Shown here: positions 26,076 to 37,780 of the stretch, piece by piece
How positions within the stretch are numbered: position 1 is the first letter of the stretch
Layout of the letters: each line of letters opens with the position of its first letter
NCBI GenBank assembly: GCA_905250115.1
Contig: CAJNOI010000024.1
Location: 170,177-234,176, forward strand
Origin: Adineta steineri
Lineage: Eukaryota; Rotifera; Eurotatoria; Adinetida; Adinetidae
Direction of reading: 5' to 3'
DNA: 64,000 nucleotides
The notes under the pieces: generated by a model
What the model saw: only the letters and a program-made list of their open reading frames with translations
Told to the model about the DNA's origin: nothing
Database searches by the model: none
Made by a program: the position numbers and the translations under genes

Positions 26076-29000
26076 ATGAAGATGTATGGTGATCCAGGAA
26101 AAAGATTATTAGAGATACCAGAACAAGTTTATCCGATTCTGCCACAGTTAGTATAAAAGATTTTGATAAATCATTTATACATAATATCTTAATTCTATTA
26201 TCTTTAGACCATGGTGGAAGAGTACTCTGAATGCAATGCAAAATAATCGATTGTATGTTTTTGTGTTAGTAATTCTTATTGGTACTGGTATTGCAATTGC
26301 TTTTATCAACCGTGACACGGCACATCAGCAGAACGATATCATTACCGACAATCAAGGTAAATTCGATAGATAAATAAAAGTTTCTTGGGAAACAAAACAT
26401 GAATCAATAAAGTAATTTTACATAGATAGATTAGTACAAATAACTGAAGAATTACTTCTAATACTGTATATTCTTCGATATTAAATGGAAAAAAAGAGAT
26501 TTCATCTGTAAGATGAAACATATAATAGTCCAGAAATCTGATCGCATATGACCTAATTTGTTTTTTTTATTATTATATAAGAATAGATGATCAAACCATT
26601 ATTCTTATCGTGAAGAAATACAGTTTTAGCTTCTCTATAATAATAACACAGATGACTATTTCTCATTTTTTTTACTCTGACTATATGCTTGCACCTATGC
26701 AGTATACAGTTCTTTATGTTAATGAAAGAGAAAGAGTTTTATTTTTATTGTTTAACAGTTACTTCCGCAATATGTACCGTTGACTATCTTTATAAATAAA
26801 AGAAATTTCTCTAAGATGCGAAGTGAATTTAAATTGTATTTGATACGTAACAATTCAAAAATAGCAATAGTGTGAGTAACGTGCACATGCGAATAAATCT
26901 GTGACTGATCTTACTATTTGATTTCTCAACTTAAATTTATGTGATATGTTCTTCAGGATGGATCATCCTTAAATCACTTGGCTGGAACACAAAATACGCG
27001 GCTGATGATCAGAATACATACAATGATGGTATACAACAGTATCAATCGATGAATAATGTGAGTATTTTGTTTTTAAGTACATAAATATGAACCTATATTC
27101 TTTTTAGAAGAAGTCTCAACTACATGAAAATGTCAATCATATGAAATATCATCATCCACCTACTTCCGATGACAGCCAAAAATTATCTCAACGTTTTCAT
27201 CCTGTCAATAATCATCGTCGATCTCGTATGTATATTATGTTCTTCTGATCACTTTGTTTATATTGAACTAATAATTATTTTCAAAGGTGCATTATCACAA
27301 AATAGCAATTCTATTACGACAACAGAAAACAATCTTTCATATCAAACAACAACACAAACATCGACATCAACTACTAGTAAAATCGCTACAACAAGCGGTT
27401 AGTTAACAGTTAATAGTGTAGTTACGAATTGAACGAATAATTTTGAGCATTTAATCAAATATTCTTGTGGAATAAAAGGGTTAAAGTATTATTGTTGAGG
27501 AAACTTGATTATTGACAGAATTTGACGCTTGAAAAAGATACTTTTCGACACCAATCAATTTTCTATATTAAATAAAACATAGGTAGAAACCTTCATAGTT
27601 GTATAGGAAACTTTTTATAGAGTAATTTAGAATAACATGATCGAAAATATTAAACGATCAATATGTACATAGATTAGAGAAATATATTAAACTAATTATC
27701 TATTTAGGAATGAATACAACAACTAATGGTGTCGAAATTAATCTAACATTATATATTGATACAATATATCCCTATGGAAAATCGAACAAAGCAATAATTT
27801 CGGCAAATTATTCATTTCCAGGCCCACCCATTGAAGCTTATGAAGGTGATATATTAGTGATTCGAGTAATTAATCAACTTGATGTTCCTACAACGATGCA
27901 TTGGCATGGACTTTATCAGACGACTACTCCTGATATGGATGGAGCAGTTGGTATTACTCAATGTGCTATACCTCCAAAGAATGAAATGATTTACAAATTT
28001 AAAGCAGAACCAGCGGGAACAGCTTGGTATCACGGGCATCTTCTAGAGCGATATACAGATGGATTGTATGGTCCATTAATAATTCATCAACGAAATGAAC
28101 CAAATCAAGATAAATATGATAGTGAACAAGTATTAATGGTAGCCGACTGGTATAATCTACAAGCTCATACTCAATTACTTCCATGGTATTTGAATCCAAA
28201 TAATACAGATGGTAATGAACCTTCACCAGATGCTATTGTTGTGAACGGAAAATTTACTGAAGCTTTAACGATTTCAGTTTCGAATTCAGCACGTATTCGA
28301 TTTCGAATTATTAATACTGCTGCATTCTCAATGTATACTGTTTCGATCGATGGTTTACCATTGCATATCATTGAATTAGATCAAGTAGATACTTTACCAT
28401 ACACTGTCAATAGTTTTAATATTAACGTAGCTCAACGTGTTTCATTTTATATTGATTTAAGTGAATTAAGTTTAGAATATACTGCTTCCGGTAATTTATC
28501 AACAAGTGCGATTTATATACGATTTCAAGCGATGCTATCAATGTATCCTGTTGATATTCTCAACTATATTCCTCCTTATGAACAACAACGTTATCCATAT
28601 CCAACTTTTTTTAATCCATTATATCTCGCTATTTTGTCGTTCAATGGAACTAATTCTACACCATCATATACTGCCAGTAGCACAACTCCAGCATTGCAAA
28701 ATACTGTTACTCCAATTGATACTAATATTTTAGCTGCTCGACCATTTTACCAGAATACTACTGGAATTCCGAATGCAACCTATTATTTAAGCCTTGTCAT
28801 CGCATTTTATACTAGTGCAAATGGAATAAACTATGCCTATCTGAATAATGTGACATATAGTTCAGATGCTAATTACATGTCTATGACACCTGCTCCAACA
28901 CAAGGAATAACTTCAGACGAATATGCACCGTTACTTTATCAAATGGTAACCAAATCTAATAATCTTGGTATTCCATCACCTCGTATAGAACCTGGAAGTT

Positions 29001-29422
29001 CACTACCTACAATTCAAAGTGATGGATATGGTCACTATTTAGTTCCTTATGAAGCTATTGTCGATATCTATTTGAACAATACAGATACTGGCGAACATCC
29101 ATTTCATTTACATGGTCATAAATTCTGGATTATTGCAACATCGGATTATCCAAGTGCAGAATTTTTATATGCTGGAAATTATATTCAACGCGATACAGTT
29201 AGTGTACCTGCATTGGGTTGGGCAAAAATACGATATGTAGCAAATAAACCTGGTGCTTGGTTATTTCATTGTCATATTGAATGGCATATGTCTGCTGGAT
29301 TAGCATTAGCTTTCATCACTTCACCTCAACAACTATTAGCTGAAGGATACACTATTTCATCAGATGAACAAAAGTTATGTCAAGCTCTACAAAAATTCAA
29401 TAAGAAACAAAATAGCAAATAA
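26076..29422 (+). CDS. membrane-anchored laccase-like multicopper oxidase
   Basis: Six exons, 26076-26146, 26208-26356, 26957-27057, 27108-27225, about 27287-27397 and 27708-29422, join in phase to 754 residues. Laccase-type enzymes oxidise phenols and similar substrates and reduce O2 to water. The N-terminus is cytosolic, with a membrane segment at about 39-57 (LYVFVLVILIGTGIAIAFI) and no cleavable signal, so a type II protein. A hydrophilic linker, ending in a Ser/Thr/Gln-rich stretch, leads to the oxidase domain at about 185. All four copper motifs are present: HWHG (248-251), WYHGH (H292, H294), HPFHLHGH (647-652) and HCHIEWH (704-710). GL after the last motif implies Leu at the type 1 axial site. 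The catalytic domain sits in one exon, so the anchor may have been added to a captured, perhaps fungal-like, gene. Confidence 0.9.
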
Positions 29423-29690
29423 CTTTCATCCAAGACAATTAATTTGCTATCATATCTTCATCTATATCTTAACGGATTTATTGGTCACACACTAACTACT
29501 ATTAATAACTACTCTTTGTATCATCAATTTTTTCTTTCCTTTTATATGTACATACAAATAATCCTGCTCGTATACAATATTTAAAAAACTACACTTTGTT
29601 ATTTCTCTTCTATAAATACATGAACGAATAAACTATATTAACGTCTCTAAAGTGACATATACATACATCATATATTGTGTGTGCAAACCA

Positions 29691-29798
29691 GATTCTCAAT
29701 CTGATCAACTTTCGAATCCAATTGATATAGCATTCGATTCTGATCGAAATCTTTACGCACTTAATTCTGAAAAATATCGTGCACAAATTTGCTATTGA
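29691..29798 (+). pseudogene. NHL-repeat relic
   Basis: A short frame, DSQSDQLSNPIDIAFDSDRN then LYALNSEKYRAQICY and a stop, matches one NHL repeat (L.NP..IAFDS..NLY..DS...R.Q). Bdelloids have many NHL-repeat proteins. There is no start, no further repeats and no splice context, so it looks like a single leftover repeat between two convergent genes. The match is by pattern only. Confidence 0.45.
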
Positions 29799-29837
29799 TA
29801 AGTGTATGTGCAAGATTAATCTGATCTCTTATTCGAT

Positions 29838-31655
29838 TTATATTTTAAAATTAAACAAAAAAATCATCACAATTAATAACAGTTGTATAATTAAATAACA
29901 TTTATTTCCATTTGATATTTTTGGGCAATTTAAATCAATGGACCAATCGTCACTACCTACACATTGCCTGCATTGAAATATTCCATTTGGATCAACATTA
30001 TCTTTAATTGATTTTAGTCGATTGTAAATTTCTAGTGAACCAAAAAATTTCTGTTGCCAATCTTTTTCATTCGGATCAGCTTCATTCATATATGATGCTG
30101 ATTGTGAACCACCGGCTATAGTTTGAAGAATTTCAACTTTTTCTGTAACGAGTTTAGCAAGTTTTTCTTGATCTTCAATTGATGTACCATCATTCCATGA
30201 ACGAGCATAGATCATATGAAGAAGAGCAGTACGCCATGCAGGATTAATACTATTATTTTGTGTTGTATCTGATGCTTTGCCACCGGCAACAAGATGTCCG
30301 ATAAGAAGCGATCCATTTCCATCCTTAACTTGAAGGAATGTATCAGCAACTTGATTTGGTTGATTACGAATAATGGTTTCAGGAATAAGACGAGAACCAA
30401 GTATAACATTATTACCTGTTGCACTAGATGATTCCAGAATTTTAACAAAAAAATTAATAAATGTTGGATATGAATGATAAGCCGGTTGTTTAAAATTAAA
30501 ATCAGTAAAATTATTCATTAATTGATTTATTGTTGTATTTGCTATATCATTGTTTCCATTGGGTAGAAAAAATACAAGTGTAAATGTTTCCATAGTTAAA
30601 TAAAAGTAACCAGCCCACCCAGAATCTGCTAAAGTTGGTAATAATTGTACAAAATGATGAACAAAACTGGCATAGCGAGTGTTATTTGGTGGCTTCAAGA
30701 AATGTATACAACTGATCATAGATGGTGAAGGATAAGTACGTAAGGTAACTGATAATACAACAGCAAAAGTTCCACCACCACCACCTCGTAATGCCCAAAA
30801 TAGATCTACATTTTGACATGAATTGACTGTTTGACGACGTCCATCAGCCATGATAACATCATATTCAATAACTTGATCAGCAGCAAAACCTTTCCATCGT
30901 GACAATAGACTATGACCACCTCCTTGTAAAAATCCACCACTAGCTCCTACAGTACTTGAAGCTCCACCAATAGCAACTAAATTATATTGAGCTAACCATT
31001 TATATACTTCACCCCATTGTATACCGGCACCAATACGAATGGCATTGGAAATATTTTCTCCCGTACATGATAATGTGTTGTTGATAAAAGTGAAATTTTT
31101 CATATGATGTAACCAAAGAAGTAAAGCACCATTTGCTGTTGATCGACCTGAAAAATCATGTCCTGTAGTTTTAATTACAAGTCGTAGATTATAACGATTC
31201 ACTAATTGTAAAGTTGCTTGAACATGTTCAGGTAATGTTGCATTTACTGCTAAAATAGGTACCGATCCTTGATTACATGTTGTACTATTAAAAAAAATAG
31301 AACATGAACTATTTTCCCAATGAGCACTTTGCATTGCTCCTGCTTGTTCACTACGCCAGAAAGAATTCGGCCACTTTTCAGTTACTGTAATACATGCATT
31401 AACGTTTGGTGGATTAGAATTACAAACAGCAGCTGATGGTTTAGGAAAAATAAGTTGTCCATTGATTGATTCATTAAAAGTTTGCCATACAGAAGCATTT
31501 GGCCAACAAGATGAATTATTCGATAAACATCGACAACGTCGCTCTTTTACATAAACAAAATTAATATAAGTTAATTAATGGTAATAAAATTTACCTGATG
31601 CCGTCAAATGTTGACATAGATTAATAATTATTAAGAAAAAAAGAAATCTTTGCAT
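29838..31655 (-). CDS. secreted FAD-linked oxidase, BBE/VAO-like
   Basis: Exon 1 is 31655-31595 and exon 2 is 31543-29838, joined in phase 1 across a 51 bp intron, giving 588 residues. Exon 1 encodes a signal peptide (MQRFLFFLIIINLCQHLTAS). The FAD-binding PCMH domain shows PILAVNATLPEHVQATLQ, KTTGHDFSGRS with the His near residue 149 expected to bind FAD covalently, and GASSTVGASGGFLQGGGHS. The second covalent Cys of berberine-bridge enzymes is not seen there, so flavinylation is probably single. The C-terminus contains the berberine-like substrate segment (YNRLKSIKDNVDPNGIFQC). It ends in about 17 hydrophobic residues (YLIIQLLLIVMIFLFNF), which could be a GPI signal or tail anchor. Such enzymes oxidise alcohols, sugars or alkaloids and release H2O2. 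It converges on the multicopper oxidase gene. Confidence 0.9.
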
Positions 31656-32178
31656 CTTATATCAGTATTGTTTTTTTTACACTATTTAAAACAAATGTAT
31701 ATATATACTTGTGTATCACGGCTCCGCATGGGATGGAATATCCCATGAGATGGGATAGGATAAGTCTTGTCTCCCATAGGATATATGATTGCGTTTTTGA
31801 AAGAAAAACATTATTCTGGATATAGAGGTCGCATTTGACAATCAGTATACATAAATAAAATATTCGTCGCTTTTCTGTATTGGTTAATAGTTTTACTCTA
31901 AATACCATCAAACAAATAAATAAAGAATTATGAAAAAACTAGAAAAACAGAAATAGAAATCTAAATATGTTTTTAAATCAGTATTATAAAATATTTCGTT
32001 GTCTTTCGTTAAAGAAGTGTTACTTGCTAGAATCAATTAATATATTAATTCTTACAATCGCTCATTGTCCACAATTTTAAGGCAATTAATTATATATAAA
32101 TTAATCTCAAAATCAAAATCTTTTATTGTCGAAATGCAGGTGACAACAACTCTCAAAAATAGAATCAGTATGTCTTCT
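31656..32178. other. intergenic with short GGGAT palindromes
   Basis: A spacer between two minus-strand genes. At about 31728-31790, ATGGGATGGAATATCCCAT and a following GAGATGGGATAGG...TCTCCCATAGG form nested short inverted repeats. They may be remnants of a small element. No gene was seen. Confidence 0.4.
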
Positions 32179-33325
32179 TTAAACATGCCACATTTCGATC
32201 AATGCGCTTGGTATATAAGAACCTTGAACGTTTGAATAAGCGACGCCTTCGAATATTTTTCTTTGTGCATTCCAATTAAGTTGCATCTTATCTTGATGAC
32301 CCAAATTTAGAGTCGGATTTCCTGTGCCATACTAAACATGAAAAAAATTCATAGATGACTTAAATAAAGTATGTGATCTATAATAATAAATCTACCTGAT
32401 AACTTTGTGTCATCTCCATTTGTCGATTTTCCTCTGAGAATGTTCCGTTCAATATATATTGACCAACATTATCTTCACCATAACCATGTAGTTTTCTTGT
32501 TGTTGAATTAAAAACAAGTTGATGTGGAAAGGGTCCATAGGCTAGATTATATTGGTTATACGCATAATTCCATAGACCAGAAATAAAAACGCTCTGTTGG
32601 GCTTGTTCAATGTTTCCGGCCGATCTTGCGGTATTCTGCAAATAGAGAATGATAAACATTTCAATGAACAAAATATTACTCACTACAAAAGGAATATTTT
32701 TTCCAGAAGGTGGAACTTGTCGAGCTGCAATCCCACTATGTTCATCATCATCGGCTATCTCTGCTGTTTTCTTCTCTATAAAGTCATTTTCATATTCGTG
32801 AGACTCATCCATAGTGGCAGGATTTTGAGAAGCATCTGGCGAGTAGTTGTCAGTATAGTGGTTTTCTTCTTGCTTCTTAGTGCTCTGCATGTTATTTAAT
32901 CCAATACCAAAATTAAGATCGTTCGAATATTGAGTTAGTTCACGATTTAAATCTTGAAATTTTTTCTCGAAATCTTTGTTATTAACAATACGTTTAAACC
33001 AGCCTGTTTCAAGAAATGTACTAATATATTCGAGACATCGACGTAGAAATGCTTCGAAACGATTAAGTGCGATATGCATTGCTTCATTTAAACAACGAGA
33101 TAAATCTCTTTCTGCCAAAAATCCAATCAATGTATCAATACGTTCACTCAATTGTTCACATTGTGATTTGTTTGTTTCAACTCGTTCACTTGTTTCACGT
33201 ATATCAGTGGAAAGTTTAAAAATTGTACTTAAGATAGGTAACGATTTTGGAGCAGCTGTCATTGCTACTGATACCGTTTCCATTGGAAGGAATGTCGAAG
33301 CTGCTATACTTTCGAAATAAGACAT
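32179..33325 (-). CDS. MLKL-NTD-like helical bundle fused to a beta-rich C-terminal domain
   Basis: Exons 33325-32684, 32635-32396 and 32331-32179 join in phase 0 across 48 and 64 bp introns and give 344 residues. Residues about 20-145 are helical: spaced L/F/C positions with LSERIDTLIGFLAE, FEAFLRRCLEYISTFLE and FEKKFQDLNRELTQYSNDLN. This resembles the MLKL/Cbl-type N-terminal four-helix bundle (HeLo-like), known elsewhere to mediate oligomerisation or membrane action. An acidic, disordered linker follows (about 155-215). The last 110 residues have a WNYAYNQYN start, alternating hydrophobic residues, GTGNPTLNLGH and WNAQRKIFEG, a beta-rich pattern I recall from uncharacterised bdelloid proteins. 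No kinase domain or signal peptide is present. Both domain calls rest on pattern recognition. Confidence 0.7.
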
Positions 33326-34999
33326 TGAATATGTACTGTATTAGTCAAATAGATCGATGTACAATCAAATAATATTTAATATAAAAGTAAAAATCATGTT
33401 TATACCTTTATATTCATGTGTTCTGCCTCGTGGCTATGCGTTTGTTTTTTTCCTGTATAAATTACGTATAATTAATGTTTGTTGATAAGATTGGGTGACG
33501 CACATTTTTTTATCAAAACACATATACCGATACTTTATAGTCATACATTAACGAATGCGTTGTTAGATAGATCAATTAATCACTGAGGTTTATTATAAAC
33601 GTCTTGTTTTTTAATACTATACTCACGCTCACATCATCGAATCCTAAGTAAGGACTCTTTGTCTGGTGGACTTCAAAATCATCGTATTAATTTAATAGAT
33701 AATGTGCAAATATAATTGCTGGATAGAAAACGAGTGCGTCCAATACTATGAAAAAAATATTCGAAGTAAGTGTACAATTTGTCTCACATGTCAAATGATT
33801 CATTGTGACTGATCTGCTTGACGAGAAAACATGCGCAGATGCTCTGCTCCGATTTTGTTCGCTTATATATCATTCAATAGCGAAGCTCGATTACTTAACA
33901 TTAATATTTATGATAGTTTTACTGAATTTTTTTCCATATAGACACATCTTTTTGTCATTGAAATTTTCCTCTATATTCATATTCTTTTCCCTTTGATTCT
34001 ATGAAATAATCCAACACATCACTGTATATATACACATATCTGATTGTTCCTGTGCGTATGTTTATCTATTCATCTTCACTATCTTTCTCTTCTTGACAAA
34101 TATCAAGACATGACAATTATAGTTAAAAACTATTTTACTGAATTCTATTAAAGTACATTCATGATTAATTGTGTTTGAATGTTTTATTTTGAGCCTATGT
34201 TATATCAAATAATCAAACAATTTTTTACTTAAGGCATGCATCAAATTTATTTTTAGATGAGTGCTTATTTTCTTTTGACAGATCTATTGATAAACGTACT
34301 ATGATGTCGATTAAAAAAAGATGTGAGTAATGTAGAGAATAATCATAAAATAGAGATAGAGGCCCTCACGTAGGATATGAAAGAAAATTTTTAATGTATC
34401 ATTAAAAATGCCATCGCAATTTTTATTAGTGCGGAAATGAAACATTATCTTATTTAATAACTATCAATATAAAGCATGAATCTAACTCTAAGGTGAATTG
34501 CATTTGAACGATATATTGCGTCTGTTTTTTAATTTTATAAGAGCATTAGTTCATTATTTTAAATGTCCATTAAATTTATTATGAATAGAATGTTTTTCAT
34601 CTCTACATTGTATAATCCACTTGAATGCATCATTAATCACAAAAATGAGAAACTAACAATCATTTATTAGTCGTTAAAAATATATTCTTCGTTTCATAAT
34701 AATTTTATTTCGGAAGAGCCTGTATCTGACAATTCTGACATAAACTAATCGATATAAATTGTCTACTAGTAAGTTAAATTAAAAGTGTTGCAATAATGAA
34801 AAATAATGTTTTTGATAGATTTAGAATTATTATTTTTAATAATTATTATCACCAAAATGTTGAATGTAAATGACATCTAGAATTTTCTAGGCAAAAGATA
34901 GAGGATACTTATAGAAAGATCTATCATTTACAACAATAAAGACAAGAAGAGATTGACAATTTATTCTCATTTCTATTTCTTCATTCAACACACAATAAT
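33326..34999. other. divergent intergenic region, no gene seen
   Basis: 1.7 kb between head-to-head genes. A short frame at 33805-33996 has no recognisable feature. No repeat with clear ends was seen. Confidence 0.45.
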
Positions 35000-36016
35000 A
35001 TGTCAGCTAGTTTACTAAGTCAAGTTCAGCTTCAAATGATTCGTATTGGATTACCCATTTGTGTTAGTATTGGTAATCTTGGTTGTATTCTCGGTCTTTT
35101 TGTATTTCTTCAAAAATCTATGAGAAATAATCCATGTATTATTTGTCTTATCGGATATATGATAACAAATCTTATTTATATTGATTTTACCGTTCTTTCA
35201 ACTGTATTTAGTGGTTACGGAATGGATATTTCAATAAAATCAAATCTTCTTTGTTGTATTCGAATGTATATGAGTTATGTTTTCTCAGCTATTCCATCCT
35301 ATTTTCTTGTTATAGCTTCGATGGATCGAATGTTTGTATCATCATCTAATATAAATATTCGTCAACGAAGTAATAAACGTTTTGCATTATTTATCGTAAT
35401 AGTAATTATTCTCTTTTGGATTCTATTTCATTTACATGCATTTTTCTTTTCTGAAATTCAACTTATTTATGGTGTACGACTTAGTTGTGCGATTCGTTCA
35501 GGTAGTCCTGCTAGTTTTATTGCTTATTATGGTGTTGTAAATGCAATTATACCAATAACATTAATGACAGGATTTGGAATTCAAACATTAATAAACATCA
35601 AACGAGTTCGTATAAATCGTGTACGCTCACGTGAACATCGTCTCATTCCTCTACTCATACTTCAAATAAGTATATATATTTTTCTTCGCTTACCAACGTC
35701 TCTTTACCTCGTTTATGCACAAATTACAAATTCAAATATAAAATCGTCTAATCAAATATTAATTGAACAGTTTGTATATTTTATTGTGATATTTTGTCAA
35801 TTTACTCAAGTGAGCATATCTCCATTAATGAATTTAATATCAAATAGTTTTCGAAAAGAATTTCAACTTGCTTTAAAGAAAATGGTTCGTAGACGACGAC
35901 GAAGAAATGAAATCGGTGCATTTTGTAATCAAACAAAAAATGTTAATACAATTCATAAACCTGAAATAACAGCACGTTTTAATAATAACGCCAATCATGT
36001 TACACCTTTAGGATGA
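35000..36016 (+). CDS. orphan rhodopsin-like GPCR
   Basis: An intronless 338-residue protein with seven hydrophobic segments, the first at about 15-37 (GLPICVSIGNLGCILGLFVFL). Helix 3 ends in ASMDRMF, corresponding to the DRY motif. Cys residues before helix 3 and in the second extracellular loop (LSCAIRSGS) can form the usual disulphide. Helix 7 has SPLMNLISNSFRKEF, a variant of NPxxY followed by helix 8. Three basic stretches in the cytosolic tail (MVRRRRRRNE) fit G-protein coupling surfaces. It belongs to the large intronless orphan class found in rotifers; the ligand is unknown. Confidence 0.85.
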   Translation: MSASLLSQVQLQMIRIGLPICVSIGNLGCILGLFVFLQKSMRNNPCIICLIGYMITNLIYIDFTVLSTVFSGYGMDISIKSNLLCCIRMYMSYVFSAIPSYFLVIASMDRMFVSSSNINIRQRSNKRFALFIVIVIILFWILFHLHAFFFSEIQLIYGVRLSCAIRSGSPASFIAYYGVVNAIIPITLMTGFGIQTLINIKRVRINRVRSREHRLIPLLILQISIYIFLRLPTSLYLVYAQITNSNIKSSNQILIEQFVYFIVIFCQFTQVSISPLMNLISNSFRKEFQLALKKMVRRRRRRNEIGAFCNQTKNVNTIHKPEITARFNNNANHVTPLG

Positions 36017-36766
36017 TATACAGAGAATTATTTGTCTTGAAATAATATAAAGTATACCTCGTAGTTCTTTTTTAAGAACTTTAATGATTATATTTCATGT
36101 CATATAATGTGAAGAGATAATTGTATTTGAAATAAAGATTTAATATTCATCTTAAAACACGGTACTAGAATAATGGTAGACAAAATATAATTGCAGATAT
36201 GCTTGAATATAATGTATAAGCAACAGTGTGGATGTGTGGACGTAGAAGAGATGAATTTTTTACATATTACAAAGGTCGACGTTGATTTTATAAATAGCAT
36301 AATAAAACTTTCAACTTTTCTGTGATAGACTCTATTAGTATTTGTATTTCAGAAAGGAAAATCTAAGTCTTATTTAAAATTAATGAATTCTTTAATACTT
36401 ATAATAAAATTTATGTGGATATAGGTCGATATATGAAAATGAAATGTTAAATCTGTTGAATATTCTACAGATTATGAGTTACTATAATAAAAAGATCTTT
36501 TTTTCTATCTCAATCACATATAGTGCTCATTCATTCTCACTATATTATAGAGGTTATTCTCAATTTTGATCAATAGGTTATACGTGTTTAATGCAATTTT
36601 GCTTGTATATGACTTGTGAGTAAAAAAATCAATGAGCCAGTCGGATATTATCTGTTTAAATAAGTTATAATTGATATAGAACAAACGATTTTTACAATAC
36701 TATATTTTCTATACTATTTTTCGAATTTTTTTCACTAAAAAAGTCTTCCGCTTCTATATTTTGTCA
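36017..36766. other. intergenic, no supported gene
   Basis: AT-rich DNA after the GPCR. A GTGTGGATGTGTGGACGTAG motif at about 36228-36247 resembles the G/T-rich ends of the short TIR family. Nothing else was recognised. Confidence 0.4.
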
Positions 36767-36770
36767 TTAA

Positions 36771-37008
36771 CCCTTTCGGGACCAACTTTTTTTTTATCTT
36801 TTTATAACTATCTAACCTCAGGGAAAAAAATTTTTCTTTGAAAAACCCACAGGGTAGGTGGTACAAATATGTACCACCATCCCTGGGGGGATCCCAGCTT
36901 TTTCAAAAAAAAATTTTCTTTTTTCCTAAGGTTGTCATCAAGATAGCTAGTTATAAAATGATATACCGATCATTAAAAAGATAAAAACAAAAGTTGGTCC
37001 CGAAAGGG
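36771..37008. mobile_element. 238 bp piggyBac-type MITE with TTAA duplication
   Basis: TTAA flanks both ends (36767-36770 and 37009-37012). The termini are CCCTTTCGGGACCAACTTTT and, in reverse complement, CCCTTTCGGGACCAACTTTT. The arms continue as imperfect inverted repeats (AATTTTTCTTTGAAAAA against TTTTTCAAAAAAAAATTTTC). The centre has its own palindrome, GTGGTACAAATATGTACCAC at about 36858-36877. CCC ends with TTAA duplication are the piggyBac signature. There is no coding capacity. Confidence 0.88.
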
Positions 37009-37012
37009 TTAA

Positions 37013-37780
37013 ACGCGTTTCATATTGATATACAAGTTATTTTTGAATGATATATTAAATGAATGAATTTTCTTCCGTTATTCAAAAGCTCCACATCAAA
37101 CTATTCTTTTTTTCTTATTACATCAAATTCATTAACATATTTCAATAAATTGTGAGTTTTTTCGTAATTCTAAATCATGACAAATCGGTATCTTATTCTT
37201 TTATACCTAGAAAAAAAACGAATAATAATATTATATGAGTAATTGTACATTTATTCGTTATGCTCGAAAAATCCGCACATTTATCTTTCATTCTCTTCTC
37301 ATCATTATAAAATATCAACAAACGGCCGTTATATATAAAATAAATGAAGAAAAAATATTGGCTATAGACTTTCGTCTTTTATTATCTGTACATATTTTTT
37401 TTCATCTAGGTAAGCTAAATCGTATAGATGTATTCTTTTCTCTTTATGTCGCAATTACAAACCATTGATCGTACTCGAATAATAAGAAGAAAAACGTTTG
37501 CTACAGACTACGTTATCAAATTGCTTATTCATTTTTAGAATGTACAATGAACACTATATATAATACAAAATACTTAGAATTCAGTCATGGATTTTAATAT
37601 GTATAAATGAAAGATATTGTAAGTTATTCGAGTATTTCAGGGATTTTACCGCAGTTGAAACGGTTTATTTTCTTCCAAAAATTTTGCTCATCTCCACACG
37701 ATTGCTGAGTTTTCTGAACGCTTCAATTAAAATTTGGATATTATGTATCTGCTTCGATTTTAGATTTTTTACTGTTTTAC
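37013..37780. other. intergenic, probable promoter of the DGK gene
   Basis: AT-rich DNA between the piggyBac-type MITE and the kinase start codon. A short frame at 37235-37468 shows no recognisable feature. Confidence 0.4.
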
